Positions 24,905 through 34,706 are shown, counted from the first letter of the stretch. The stretch: 56,361 bases of DNA from Rhodoligotrophos defluvii (GCF_005281615.1 NZ_SZZM01000002.1:1052724-1109084); one strand, 5' to 3'. Translations and numbers: made by a program. Notes: generated by a model from the letters alone, not told the origin.

Positions 24905-27900
24905 TCATGCCTCATGAAGCCAGAAATAGCGGGCTCCGCAGTCGCCGCCGGTGACGCATTCGACGAGGTCGCCATCCTCAGCGACACCCTGAACAGCGGC
25001 AGCCGCTTGCGCCTGTGCCGTCTCGCCGTCAGGCACGATCGTGCTCGCCTTCGAGCCCGGCTGTTCCCAGCGGATGCCAACCCGGCCATTGCCCAGGTCC
25101 AGCGCCCTCGGGACTGCGGATTGCGCCGACCCAGGCCTGTCGGAGAAAGTGGTGACGAACCGCGCCGCCCGCTCCCAATCGTACCACTCGGGCAGCACCG
25201 ATATCTTGCTGCCCTCCCATTCATAGGCGGGACCGTATCGCTCCTGCCCCAAATAGGTGCCCTGGGTCTTGAGCGTCATCAGCGTGGGACCTTTCTCGAG
25301 CGGTGTGATCGGCATGCCGTGCTCTCCATGCTCGCCGCCCACCTCACGCGGCTTGAGCGGAGCTGCGGCCGGCTCGCTGCCGGACTCCGGCAAGAGCTGC
25401 GGGTCCGGTTGCGTCAGCGGGATCAGCTTCGAGCGGAAACGGCCGGGCCCCGCATCGTCTTCGCCGAATGCGTCGACCATGGTGTAAATCTGATTTGGCA
25501 CCGGCCGCCCCGTTCTCCAGTCGAGCTTTTGGAAGCTGAAAAGCGTGCGCTCCAGCCTGGTCAGGAGAACGTACTCACCGCTGTCGTGGAAGCGATGCAC
25601 CTCGGGCCCGTCGAGATCGCGTGGATCGAGCAGCCGCCATTCGCCCGGCCGCATGCCGACGAAGGGCGCCGGCATCCCCTCCGGCGGCGCTTGCGTCTTG
25701 ACGGCCGCCCGGACGACCTTGCCGTTCTTGTCCATAAGCTCCCAGATGTACTTGCGCTCGTGCGCGGCCTCCGCGTCGGGCGCCACATCGAACGCCCGGG
25801 ATGTCCCGGGCTCCGAGGCGGGCGAGGGGCTGCTGGCGCCGGGCTCTCGCACGAGCTCCAGCGGGTGGTGCTTCGCCAGAAGCTTCTTGCCGGGAACCCG
25901 GCGGGCCCGGTAGACCTCGCCAGGTATGGCCTGCTCCGTCCGCCAGTCCAGCGCCTGGAAACGGTCGCCCTCGACCCAATCCAGATGCTTCCGGTGGAAC
26001 AGCTCTCGCCCGTCGGTTTCCCGCCGCAGGAGCACGAAGCGGCCACTGTCCTTGAAGCGGTAGACGTCCAGCAGGACGTCATAGTGGCGGGACGAATAGA
26101 ACGGCCACGTCTTGCCCCTGGGCAATTGGGCGAACTTTTCCGGCATGCCCTCAGGAAGCTCCTGCCATGCGAGGCGAGCCCCTTTGATGATATAGCCGTC
26201 CGGGTCCCGGATGAGCCACTTGCACTTGTGTTCTGCCCAGCTGCGCCCGTGTGGCGATGGCGGCCTGCTGTCCTCGCTCGCTGAGCTGCTGTCCTCATCG
26301 AGCAAGCCGTATTCGACGGCGGGCGTGTCGCGGTCGGGTTTTGTCAGGAGGGGGCCGCCCCCTTTCAGACCGCTGCGCGGCACCAGGACATCGACGTTCT
26401 GGGCGGGATCGTGAATTTTATCGTAGATCTTGGGGCTGATCGCCTCGCCGGTCTCCAAGTCGATCGCCCGGAAGGCGCCGGGTGATCCCGGCATGCCGGC
26501 CCAAGCGATCTCGCGGCCGGCATCCTGAAGCCGCGTCTTCAGCACGAGGCCGAACTGCGGATGGAAGGTCTGCTCGGCCACCGTGAGCGGGCCCGAGCCT
26601 GGGAGCAGAGCCTCGATGTCGCCTTCCCGTGGCCCGGGAAGCGGCGCAGGCGACGTGCCGGGGCTGGGACTCTCCGCATCGTGATGAACCTCCGCCTGTG
26701 TCGTCACAAGCGTGTTGGGCCGGTGCTCTCCAGATCCGGCCGCGGCGCCGGCTGTGACGCGGGCTCCCGCGGCCTCGCTCTCCGTTTCCGCCAGTACGAT
26801 CAGCTCCGGCTCGGCAGCATCCGGCGTCAGCAGATGGACCAGCGCCTCTTCGGTTACCGGCCTGGTGAGAACCGCCACGGAACCGTCGTTCCAAAAGAAT
26901 TTGACGACCGCCTCGCTGCCGGTTGTCCGGGCATAAAGCCCGTTCCAGCGGCGGGCGAAGTCAAGAGCATTGCCGACACGCTCGATGAGGGTAGGGCCGG
27001 TTTGAAACGTGTAGTACGAATTGCCGTACCAATAGACGTTCTCCTGGACCGGCAGGCCCCCCGTGCTGACCACGGCGCGGTCGGCAATATCGCCTTGTTC
27101 GGGAGGCGGGGACAGGGCGACGTCATTGAATGCGGGCGCGCGCGGCTCGAGCGCCGGGGCAGGCGCATAATAGCCCTGAGGCAGGTTGCAATTCCGCGCC
27201 AATCCTTCATGCACCGGAATGGGCGGCGTGCTCATGGCATAGGCGCCCTCGCCGAGGTCATGGGCCTGCGCTCGGCCAAACGCATATTTCCCGTATTTGG
27301 CATTCCACAGGCGCGTGGCGATCTTGGCCGTGTCGCTGTTGGGGAACACCGTCCAGTAACGGCCCTCGAACAGGTGAGCCCGCCCGAGCGCATCGCCTTT
27401 GGTCAGCCGCCCCTGCTCCTCGAGGATCTGCTGGGTCGGTCCGTTGAGAACGATGGGCTCGCTCGCCACGTCCATGTCGATTGCGGCGAGCCCGTTCTTG
27501 GGCAGCCGGTAGAGCCCAGCGAAGTCGTAGCGATAAGCATCGGGTGTCAGGGCCTGGTCGATAATGATGGGAAGCTGCGCCTCCTCGATCAGCTCGCTCA
27601 GCCGCTGCGGGAACGGGAGCAGGTCATCGAACTCTCCCAAGCCTGACCGGTCGGCGAGATCGGAGCAGCACTGGCCGCCACCGCGCAGCCGACCTGCTTT
27701 CTCGAACAGACCGGTCTCGCGATCGCGGTGATAGGCCTGCATTTCACGTGCAGGATTTGCTTCGCCGCTGACCCAGTCGATCTCCTGAAACTCATTCCGG
27801 CGGCCGGGGACGCCTCTCAGCGCCACCACCTGGTCCGTGCTCTTGATCCGGGTGACCGTTAGCGTCTCGCCGGTGAGCGGATGCGTGTAGGTCTTGATCT

Positions 27901-29401
27901 CGCCCGGTCCGACATTCCGGAAACGGGCCGGAACATCCGAGGAGACCGCGCTCGCGGGCCACAGGGCGATAGCCGACGGCTCGGCTGCGGCTCTTGCTCT
28001 CTCTCCAACACGCGCCAGCCACTCGTCAGGCGGCTTCAGCTCCGACATCGGGATTTCTCTGTCGGCCACCTTCTCGATCGTTTCGCTGAATACCTCCTTG
28101 GCAAACAGCCGCCCGACAGCGGCCAGCCCAGCCTTCCCGTATTTCAGACCGAGCTTGAGCACGGTACCGATCCCTACGCAGTCGGCGGCAAGCAAGAGAG
28201 AGCCAATCCAGATCTGGCCCGCGTCGTCCTTGCGTCCTCCGTCTATGATCTGGCGGGCAGGACCAATGATCGGGACAAGGCTGATCGGATCTTCCCTAAC
28301 GGTCTTGCCAAGGGACAAAAGCATTTGCGCTTTGGGGTCTATGATCTGGATGGTTGTCTCCATCATCTGGGCGGTGGTCATCCGGGCAGGTGGTTCTCGT
28401 TCGAGTCCATGATTCTCATGACATCCGCCTTTGGGCGGTTCTCCGAAACTGCTGGTCCAGTGCTCCCGGAAAGTGGACAGGGCTTGCTTTGCGATGGCTT
28501 TTCCGTCGGCGCTTCCGATGCGCATGCCGCTCGACCAGGCGAAGTGGGCCCCCGCCATCAGCTGCAGATCATCGGAGCCTTGCGGCGCTTCCTGGCAGCG
28601 CTCCAATTCTGCCTCAAAGGCCTCGCGCAGCTTTTGGCTGTTCTCAAGCCCGTCCGGGACGGGCTCTTGCCGACGCATGGCCCTCTGCCTCAGGACGGAG
28701 GCCAGCGAGAACTCAAGTGTGCCGATCGTGTAGTGGCGGTCGAGGCCATGCTCGTCGAACCACTCGGCCACCAGTTGTGTCCGCTCCGCCTCGCTCAGCT
28801 TGTCGAGGCCCGCGACCTGCAGCACCGAGGGATCGCTGGCCAGCGCCTCGACCGTCTTGCCGCTGGCATGCACCAGGGTGAGGCCGTTGAAACTCGGTCT
28901 CGGCTCACCCTCCTGACCAGACTCGGCCTTGAACATCTCCGCCTTCTGCCATTCCCGCGCGAGTGCCTCGAAAAAACTCTTTCTGAGAGCGGAGAGCCTG
29001 CGAGGCGACTGCGGGTCCATCGAAATGTCTTCTGGCCGGGTCCGGCTGAACAGGAGCGCTGCCTGATCGAGGAAGAACCCGTCCCGCGTAGCGAAGACAT
29101 TCGAAATCCGCGCTGTGCCCATGGCGAGGCGCGCGCCAAGCACGAGCGGGTCGATACGGAAGTGAGGATCGCTATTGTTGATCTCGGTGAGCGCGGCCGA
29201 CGCAGACAAAGGAGTCTTGCGGGGGGCCTCCCATTCGAACCAGGTGAGGGCATCCTCCAATTGCGGAATGATCCCCCGGCTCGCACCTGAAGCCGACCGT
29301 CCGCCCGCTGCCGCGGCAGTTTGCCTTGGCTGAATATCGGACACAGGTGGCTTTGTCGCATCGCCATGCGAAAGCCCCCCAGCTTCCGTCGTACCGCTCA
29401 T
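24905..29401 (-). CDS. Giant modular protein of unknown family, 1498 aa (effector/toxin-like)
   Basis: I cannot place this protein in a family. Numbering from the ATG at 29401 (a longer start at 29434 is possible), residues 1-50 are polar and disordered with no Sec signal. About 50-330 is a helical domain. At 394-432 lies a hydrophobic, Gly/Ala-rich segment (IWIGSLLLAADCVGIGTVLK) like the membrane-entry parts of secreted toxins. A signature F-x-x-[IL]-D-x-x-[TS] recurs at 538, 977, 1148 and 1290. The first two copies end in a Gly-Gly-Gly motif (RLRGGG, GLKGGG). The last two share PEGMP and RF-x-DSG-x-[FY]-VLL. Pro/Ser/Glu-rich linkers separate the modules. It lies between tRNA-Asn and the spoVR operon, as a single gene. 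Confidence 0.9.
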   Translation of the reverse strand: MSGTTEAGGLSHGDATKPPVSDIQPRQTAAAAGGRSASGASRGIIPQLEDALTWFEWEAPRKTPLSASAALTEINNSDPHFRIDPLVLGARLAMGTARISNVFATRDGFFLDQAALLFSRTRPEDISMDPQSPRRLSALRKSFFEALAREWQKAEMFKAESGQEGEPRPSFNGLTLVHASGKTVEALASDPSVLQVAGLDKLSEAERTQLVAEWFDEHGLDRHYTIGTLEFSLASVLRQRAMRRQEPVPDGLENSQKLREAFEAELERCQEAPQGSDDLQLMAGAHFAWSSGMRIGSADGKAIAKQALSTFREHWTSSFGEPPKGGCHENHGLEREPPARMTTAQMMETTIQIIDPKAQMLLSLGKTVREDPISLVPIIGPARQIIDGGRKDDAGQIWIGSLLLAADCVGIGTVLKLGLKYGKAGLAAVGRLFAKEVFSETIEKVADREIPMSELKPPDEWLARVGERARAAAEPSAIALWPASAVSSDVPARFRNVGPGEIKTYTHPLTGETLTVTRIKSTDQVVALRGVPGRRNEFQEIDWVSGEANPAREMQAYHRDRETGLFEKAGRLRGGGQCCSDLADRSGLGEFDDLLPFPQRLSELIEEAQLPIIIDQALTPDAYRYDFAGLYRLPKNGLAAIDMDVASEPIVLNGPTQQILEEQGRLTKGDALGRAHLFEGRYWTVFPNSDTAKIATRLWNAKYGKYAFGRAQAHDLGEGAYAMSTPPIPVHEGLARNCNLPQGYYAPAPALEPRAPAFNDVALSPPPEQGDIADRAVVSTGGLPVQENVYWYGNSYYTFQTGPTLIERVGNALDFARRWNGLYARTTGSEAVVKFFWNDGSVAVLTRPVTEEALVHLLTPDAAEPELIVLAETESEAAGARVTAGAAAGSGEHRPNTLVTTQAEVHHDAESPSPGTSPAPLPGPREGDIEALLPGSGPLTVAEQTFHPQFGLVLKTRLQDAGREIAWAGMPGSPGAFRAIDLETGEAISPKIYDKIHDPAQNVDVLVPRSGLKGGGPLLTKPDRDTPAVEYGLLDEDSSSASEDSRPPSPHGRSWAEHKCKWLIRDPDGYIIKGARLAWQELPEGMPEKFAQLPRGKTWPFYSSRHYDVLLDVYRFKDSGRFVLLRRETDGRELFHRKHLDWVEGDRFQALDWRTEQAIPGEVYRARRVPGKKLLAKHHPLELVREPGASSPSPASEPGTSRAFDVAPDAEAAHERKYIWELMDKNGKVVRAAVKTQAPPEGMPAPFVGMRPGEWRLLDPRDLDGPEVHRFHDSGEYVLLTRLERTLFSFQKLDWRTGRPVPNQIYTMVDAFGEDDAGPGRFRSKLIPLTQPDPQLLPESGSEPAAAPLKPREVGGEHGEHGMPITPLEKGPTLMTLKTQGTYLGQERYGPAYEWEGSKISVLPEWYDWERAARFVTTFSDRPGSAQSAVPRALDLGNGRVGIRWEQPGSKASTIVPDGETAQAQAAAAVQGVAEDGDLVECVTGGDCGARYFWLHEA

Positions 29402-29626
29402 TCCGTGAAAATCCCGCTTGATAGATCTGTGCAATCCGCGGGATCACGTTCCTCGCTGTGGTGGCTTCTGGGCCAGTATGTGGCGGTGCTGCAGCGGTAC
29501 GGATGTTGTGCCGCGGGCCAGGGGCTCAGAGGCCGGCAGGCTTATGCCGTATGGCGGTGGAGCTCTCTCGGCTCAACGCCGTGATGACGATTGCGCTGGA
29601 ATATCACCGCGCTCCTCGGAGATCCC

Positions 29627-31174
29627 TCATTCCCCGATCTGGCTCGTCGACCGCTCGTAGATCGCGGCGCCCGTTTGGGAATCGACCCCCACCAAGGTGA
29701 CGTCATAGCCCCAGAGGGTCCGGATATGGCGCAGTGTTGCATCCCGGCCGCTCTCTTCGAGAAGAATGCCGTCGTGCACTTTGTGCTCCAAACGCAAATG
29801 CCGGCTGCCGAGAAGGTCCACGTCCACGACCTGGATATCCAGCCCGTTCGCGCCGACGTCATAGCTGCGGGCGAGCGCGGCCCGAATCTTCTTGTAACCC
29901 CGCTCGTCGTGAATGGAGGCGACTTCGTAAAAGGGCTCGTCCGCCTTGTCATCGAGAGCGAAGAAACGCCATTTCCGGATCAGGGTGGGGCTGAGATATT
30001 GCCGTATGAACGACTCGTCGCGGTGATTAGCCCAGGCATCCAGCAGCACCTCGCGCCAGTTGCCGTTCCCGGCAATTTCGGGGAACCAGTCGCGATCCTC
30101 GGCCGTCGGCTCCGTCGAGATCCGCTGGATGTCCTGCATCATGTCGAAGCCCAGGGCATAAGGGTTTATGCCGGAGAACCGCGGGTCATCGAAGGACGGC
30201 TGCATGACCACGTTGGAATGGTTGCGCAGGATCTCCAGCATGGCGCCTTCGCTGATCAGCCCCCGGTCATACAGCGCGTTCATGATGATGTAATGCACGA
30301 AGGTGGCGCAGCCTTCGTTCATCATCTTCGTCTGCCGCTGGGGATAGAAATACTGCGCGATGACGCGAACGATCCTGAGGATCTCGCGCTGCCAAGGCTC
30401 CAGGATGAGGCTGTGCTTTTCCAGGAAGTAAAGGAGGTTCTCCTCCGGCAGGTTCAGCGATTTCTTGCGCTCGGCCACGCGGTCGGCCTCGCCGGTCTCC
30501 TCTTCGCCTTTCCGTCGCGGCAGGGTCCGCCACAGATCGTTGTAGGACCGCTCCTCGTATTCCAGGCGGTCTCGAAGCCCCTGGCGCTGTTTTTCGGTGG
30601 ATAGCTTCGGCGGGCGGCGGTACCTGAAGACCCCCTGGTCCATCAACGCATGCGCCGCATCGAGCACCGCTTCCACCGCGGCCACCCCATGACGCTCCTC
30701 GCAGCGGGCGATATAGGTCTTGGCGAAGTCCAGATAGCCCAGGATCGAGCCGGCGTCCGTCCACTGCCGGAAGACGTAGTTGTTCTTGAAGAAATGATTG
30801 TGGCCGAACGCCGCATGAGCCATCACCAGGGCCTGCAAGGCCGCGGTGTTCTCTTCCATCATGTAGACGATGCACGGATTGGAGTTGATGACGAGCTCGT
30901 AGGCAAGCCCGCGGCCCCCTTTTCGATAAAGCAGCTCCTGATACAGGAAATGCTTGCCGAAGGACCAGTGCTGGTACATGAGCGGCATGCCCACAGACGA
31001 ATAGGCGTCCAGCATCTGCTCGGACGAGATGATTTCCATCTGCACGGGATAGATGTCGAGCTGCAGCTCTTCGTCGGATATGGCCTTGATGGCGTCATGC
31101 ATGCGCGACAGGGTCTTGAAGTCCCAATCGGACCCGGAGAACAGCAGGCGCGATCTGCTCGTCCGTGCTGGCAT
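29627..31174 (-). CDS. spoVR: SpoVR family protein
   Basis: The 515-residue protein matches SpoVR/YcgB along its length: the start region SGSDWDFKTLSRMHDAIKAI, YQHWSFGKHF, the block HAAFGHNHFFKNNY and the late motif GINPYALGFDMMQDI. SpoVR proteins are widely conserved with prkA and yeaH in proteobacteria and are linked to stress and stationary phase; the molecular role is unclear. The start at 31174 follows GAGGGAGGGG and lies 11 bp after the stop of the yeaH gene. It is the last gene of the prkA-yeaH-spoVR operon. Confidence 0.97.
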   Translation of the reverse strand: MPARTSRSRLLFSGSDWDFKTLSRMHDAIKAISDEELQLDIYPVQMEIISSEQMLDAYSSVGMPLMYQHWSFGKHFLYQELLYRKGGRGLAYELVINSNPCIVYMMEENTAALQALVMAHAAFGHNHFFKNNYVFRQWTDAGSILGYLDFAKTYIARCEERHGVAAVEAVLDAAHALMDQGVFRYRRPPKLSTEKQRQGLRDRLEYEERSYNDLWRTLPRRKGEEETGEADRVAERKKSLNLPEENLLYFLEKHSLILEPWQREILRIVRVIAQYFYPQRQTKMMNEGCATFVHYIIMNALYDRGLISEGAMLEILRNHSNVVMQPSFDDPRFSGINPYALGFDMMQDIQRISTEPTAEDRDWFPEIAGNGNWREVLLDAWANHRDESFIRQYLSPTLIRKWRFFALDDKADEPFYEVASIHDERGYKKIRAALARSYDVGANGLDIQVVDVDLLGSRHLRLEHKVHDGILLEESGRDATLRHIRTLWGYDVTLVGVDSQTGAAIYERSTSQIGE

Positions 31175-31185
31175 ACGCCCCTCCC

Positions 31186-32499
31186 TCAATCGCTCTTCTG
31201 CGCAGCTGGCTGCCGGGTGAAGAGCTCGCGAAACACCGGGTATATGTCAGCTGGCTTGGCGATGCGGCGCATCTGGAAGTTCGCCCACTTGGCCTCGACA
31301 TCGCTATAGGCGCGCCAGAGCGACGTCCCGTTGTCCGTGGCGCCGAAGATGTGCCGCTCTCGCGCGTCGATGATCTCGACATAGGCGAAATACTGGCACA
31401 AGGGCATGATCACTTGGTCGAGAAGACTGATGCAACGCTCGGAATCGCTGGCGGAATTGTCGCCGTCCGAGGCCTGGGCCGCATAGATGTTCCACTCGTT
31501 GCTGGGATACCGCTCCTCGATGACGCGCTGCATCTCCTCCAGCGCCGTGGACACGATCGTGCCGCCGCTCTGCGTGCTGTAGAAGAATGTCTCCTCGTCC
31601 ACCTCCTGCGCCTCGTGCGTGTGGCGGATAAAGACGATGTCGGTGCGGTCATAGCGGCGCTTCAGGAACAGATGGAGCAGCACGAAGAATCGCTTGGCCA
31701 TGTCCTTCTCGCGTTCGCCCATGGAGCCGGACACGTCCATGAGGCAGAACATCACCGCGTTAGCGTTCGGCACCGGCCGCGCCTCGAAGCGGTTGAAGCG
31801 GATGTCGACCGGATCGACATAGGCGATCAGCCTGCGGCGCCGTTCGAGCCGTTCCAGTTCCTCGCGCAATGCCTTGATCCGCTCGATCGCCGCCTGGCTC
31901 TGGGTTCCCGCTTCGAGCGATGCGATTTCCCGTGCGATTGCGTCCAGCTGCTCCTGCTTCGGCCGCCTCAGCGCAATGCGGCGCGCATGGCTGTTGCGCA
32001 TGGTGCGCCCAATATTGATGTTGGTGGGAGAGCCGGTCGCCGCAAAGCCGGCCCGGCGCGGCTTATAGGCGAGGATCTCCTTGAGGTTCAGCTTCACCAT
32101 GTCCGGAAGCTCGAGATCCTCGAAGAACAGGTCGAGCACCTCCTCGCGCGACAACGCGAAGCGAAAATCATCTTCCGTGGGCTGCTGCCCGGGCGCCGAG
32201 CCGCCGCCGCTGCCGCCTTGGCTCGGCTTTTCGATCCGATCGCCAGAGGCGAACTCCTTGTTGCCGGGCAGGACGTGCTGCCGCCGGCCGCTCTCGCTGT
32301 CGCTCTCGAAATGCGGCTCGGCGGTTTTTCGCACCGGCATCGAAACGACATGCTCGGAATCCACGTCCGAGATCTTGCCGGTTCGGATCTGCTCCCTGAT
32401 CGTGTGCTTGAGCTCCTCCCGCACCCGTCGCAAAAAGCGTTGCCGATTGGCCAGGCTCTTGTCCTTCGGATTGAGGCGGCGATCTATGAATATCGGCAC
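31186..32499 (-). CDS. yeaH: YeaH/DUF444 family protein (VWA-like)
   Basis: The 437-residue protein starts with the family pattern FIDRRLNPKDKSLANRQRFL. The C-terminal half is a von Willebrand A-like domain with the metal-site motif DVSGSMGEREKDMAKRFF and a late GTIVSTALEEM. A central Gly/Ser-rich linker (QGGSGGGSAP) separates the halves. YeaH works with the PrkA/YeaG kinase in stress and nitrogen-starvation responses in E. coli. It sits 21 bp after prkA and 11 bp before spoVR in one operon. Confidence 0.97.
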   Translation of the reverse strand: MPIFIDRRLNPKDKSLANRQRFLRRVREELKHTIREQIRTGKISDVDSEHVVSMPVRKTAEPHFESDSESGRRQHVLPGNKEFASGDRIEKPSQGGSGGGSAPGQQPTEDDFRFALSREEVLDLFFEDLELPDMVKLNLKEILAYKPRRAGFAATGSPTNINIGRTMRNSHARRIALRRPKQEQLDAIAREIASLEAGTQSQAAIERIKALREELERLERRRRLIAYVDPVDIRFNRFEARPVPNANAVMFCLMDVSGSMGEREKDMAKRFFVLLHLFLKRRYDRTDIVFIRHTHEAQEVDEETFFYSTQSGGTIVSTALEEMQRVIEERYPSNEWNIYAAQASDGDNSASDSERCISLLDQVIMPLCQYFAYVEIIDARERHIFGATDNGTSLWRAYSDVEAKWANFQMRRIAKPADIYPVFRELFTRQPAAQKSD

Positions 32500-32520
32500 T
32501 GGGGACGCCTCGGGTTGGCT

Positions 32521-34470
32521 TTAGCCTGCCTTGTTGACGCGCATGTACCAATCCACCAGTCGACGAACCTGGCGTTCGGTATATCCGCGCTTGATCATCC
32601 GCTGGACAAACTCCGCGTGCCGCTTTTCCGTCGCGCTGTCCTGCTTCGAGCCGAAGCTGATCACGGGAAGCAGGTCCTCCACTTGGGCGAACATCCGCTT
32701 CTCGATCACCTCCCGCAGCTTTTCATAGCTCGTCCACGAGGGATTGCGGCCACTGTTCCGCGCCCGGGCGCGGAGGGTGAACTTCACCACCTCGTTCCGG
32801 AAGTCCTTCGGATTGGCGATGCCGGCTGGCTTCTCGATCTGCGAGAGCTCGGAGTCCAAAATCCCGCGATCGAGGATCTGGCCGGTGTCGGGATCCTTGA
32901 AGTCCTGGTTCTCGATCCAGGCATCCGCATAGGCGATGTAGCGGTCGAACAGGTTCTGACCGTACTCGCTATAGGACTCGAGATAGGCCTTCTGGATTTC
33001 GTGGCCGATGAACTCGGCATAGCGGGTGGCGAGTTCCGACTTGATGAACTCGAGATACGCCGCCTCCTTTTCCTTCGGAAACTGCTCGCGCTTGATCGCC
33101 TCCTCCAGCACATACATCAGGTGCACGGGATCGGCGGCCACCTCCTCGGTATCGTGGTTGAAGGTCTGCGACAGTATCTTGAAGGCGAAGCGGGTGCTGA
33201 CCCCGGTCATGCCCTCGTCGACGCCGGCCGCGTCCCGGTATTCCTGGACCGATTTGGCCTTGGGATCGACATCCTTCAGGTTCTCGCCGTCATAGACCCG
33301 CATCTTCGTGTAGAGCGGTGAATTCTCGTGCGGGGCGAGGCGCGTCGAGACGGTGAACCGGCTGAGGATCTCCAGGACCTCCGGGGCGCAGGAGCTGTTG
33401 GCGAGTTCGCTCTCCCGCAGCAGCTTCTCGTAGATCTGCCTTTCTTCGGTGACGCGCAGGCAGTAGGGCACCTTGACCACCAGAATGCGGTCGAGGAACG
33501 CCTCGTTGTTCCTGTTGTTCTTGAACTGCAGCCACTCCGACTCGTTGGAGTGGGCCACGATGATTCCCTGGTAGGGGAAGGCCCCCAGGTTTTCCGTGCC
33601 GTTGTAGCTGCCCTCCTGGGTGGCGGTCAGCAGCGGATGCAGCACCTTGATCGGCGCCTTGAACATTTCGACGAATTCGAGCAGCCCCTGCGTGGTCCGG
33701 TTCAGGCCGCCGCTATAGGAATAGGCGTCCGGATCCGACTGACTGAACTGCTCCAGCTTGCGGATATCGACCTTGCCCACCAGGGCGGAGACGTCCTGGT
33801 TGTTCTCGTCGCCAGGCTCGGTCTTGGCGATGCCGATCTGATGCAGCCGCGAGGGCATCAGCCGCACCACGCTGAACTTGGAGATGTCGCCGGACAGTTC
33901 CTTGAGCCGCTTCGCCGCCCATGGCGAGATGATACCGTTCAGCCGCCGGCGGGCGATGCCGTATTTCTCCTCCAGCAGGTCGCCCATGCGGTCGGGGTGG
34001 AACAGACCCAAGGGCGATTCGAATACCGGGCTGATCTCGTTATTGACCTTCAGCGTGTAGATCGGACGCTGCTCCATCAGCTTTTTCAGCCGCTCGGCCA
34101 AGGACGATTTGCCGCCCCCCACCGGACCGAGGAGATAGAGGATCTGCTTGCGTTCCTCGAGCCCCTGGGCCGCATAGCGGAAATAGCCGACGATACGTTC
34201 GATCGTGTCTTCCATGCCGTAGAAGTCGGCGAAGGTGGGATAGACCTTGACCGTCCGGTTGGAGAATATCCGGCCGAGCCGCTCGTCCTTGCTTGTGTCG
34301 ACGAAGGTCGGTTCTCCAATCGCTTCGACCATCCGCTCGGCGGCCGAGGCATACATCGATCTGTCCTCGGCGCATGCCAGCAGATATTGCTGGAGGCTCA
34401 TCTCCTCCTCTGCAGCATCCTTGTAGATCTCGGAGAATAAATCGAACACATCGGAGTCTTTGCCGCGCAT
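32521..34470 (-). CDS. prkA: PrkA/YeaG family serine protein kinase (AAA+ domain)
   Basis: The 649-residue protein agrees with E. coli YeaG throughout. The N-terminal AAA+ region has the Walker A motif LGPVGGGKSSLAERLKKLM. A middle block reads IAKTEPGDENNQDVSALVGK. The C-terminal PrkA kinase domain contains EIQKAYLESYSEYGQNLFDR and KPAGIANPKDFRNEVVKFTL. It is a cytosolic Ser/Thr kinase, first gene of the operon with yeaH and spoVR. The start at 34470 has GAGG 5 bp upstream; a second ATG at 34503 is possible. An EcfG-type promoter (34545-34569) lies 75 bp upstream. Confidence 0.97.
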   Translation of the reverse strand: MRGKDSDVFDLFSEIYKDAAEEEMSLQQYLLACAEDRSMYASAAERMVEAIGEPTFVDTSKDERLGRIFSNRTVKVYPTFADFYGMEDTIERIVGYFRYAAQGLEERKQILYLLGPVGGGKSSLAERLKKLMEQRPIYTLKVNNEISPVFESPLGLFHPDRMGDLLEEKYGIARRRLNGIISPWAAKRLKELSGDISKFSVVRLMPSRLHQIGIAKTEPGDENNQDVSALVGKVDIRKLEQFSQSDPDAYSYSGGLNRTTQGLLEFVEMFKAPIKVLHPLLTATQEGSYNGTENLGAFPYQGIIVAHSNESEWLQFKNNRNNEAFLDRILVVKVPYCLRVTEERQIYEKLLRESELANSSCAPEVLEILSRFTVSTRLAPHENSPLYTKMRVYDGENLKDVDPKAKSVQEYRDAAGVDEGMTGVSTRFAFKILSQTFNHDTEEVAADPVHLMYVLEEAIKREQFPKEKEAAYLEFIKSELATRYAEFIGHEIQKAYLESYSEYGQNLFDRYIAYADAWIENQDFKDPDTGQILDRGILDSELSQIEKPAGIANPKDFRNEVVKFTLRARARNSGRNPSWTSYEKLREVIEKRMFAQVEDLLPVISFGSKQDSATEKRHAEFVQRMIKRGYTERQVRRLVDWYMRVNKAG

Positions 34471-34544
34471 GGTTGCCTCGCACGGGGACCGGTCTAGTTC
34501 CATCGGGCCCCTCTCGTCTCTCGTCGTTGCGATCTCAAAGTGTC

Positions 34545-34569
34545 AACGACGGGATAGGTTGGTGGTTCC
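34545..34569 (-). promoter_or_regulatory. EcfG-type promoter GGAAC-N17-GTT before the prkA operon
   Basis: On the minus strand GGAAC (34569-34565) and GTT (34547-34545) are 17 bases apart; GTT continues as GTTGACA, so a sigma-70 -35 word overlaps the stress -10. The leader would be about 65 bases. Confidence 0.6.
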
Positions 34570-34706
34570 GTCACAACGTAGAGACCGAACTGTCGCGAGC
34601 TTTGCTCGTGATTGGGTACGGTGCCGATGCGGCGGCAACGCGAGCAGACTCCCCTCGCCACACACCTGCACCACTTCTACTATTCGGCAAGCAACTTGCA
34701 CTTGGG

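Noticed and set aside
24914-29290. Several 300-470 codon plus-strand frames opposite the giant protein
   Set aside because: They lack motifs and have Arg/Gly/Pro/Leu-rich shadow composition, while the minus strand keeps one uninterrupted frame of 1498 codons.
24314-29401. Genomic island inserted at tRNA-Asn
   Set aside because: No integrase, no direct repeat of the tRNA 3' end found by eye, and the codon use of the giant gene is not clearly foreign.
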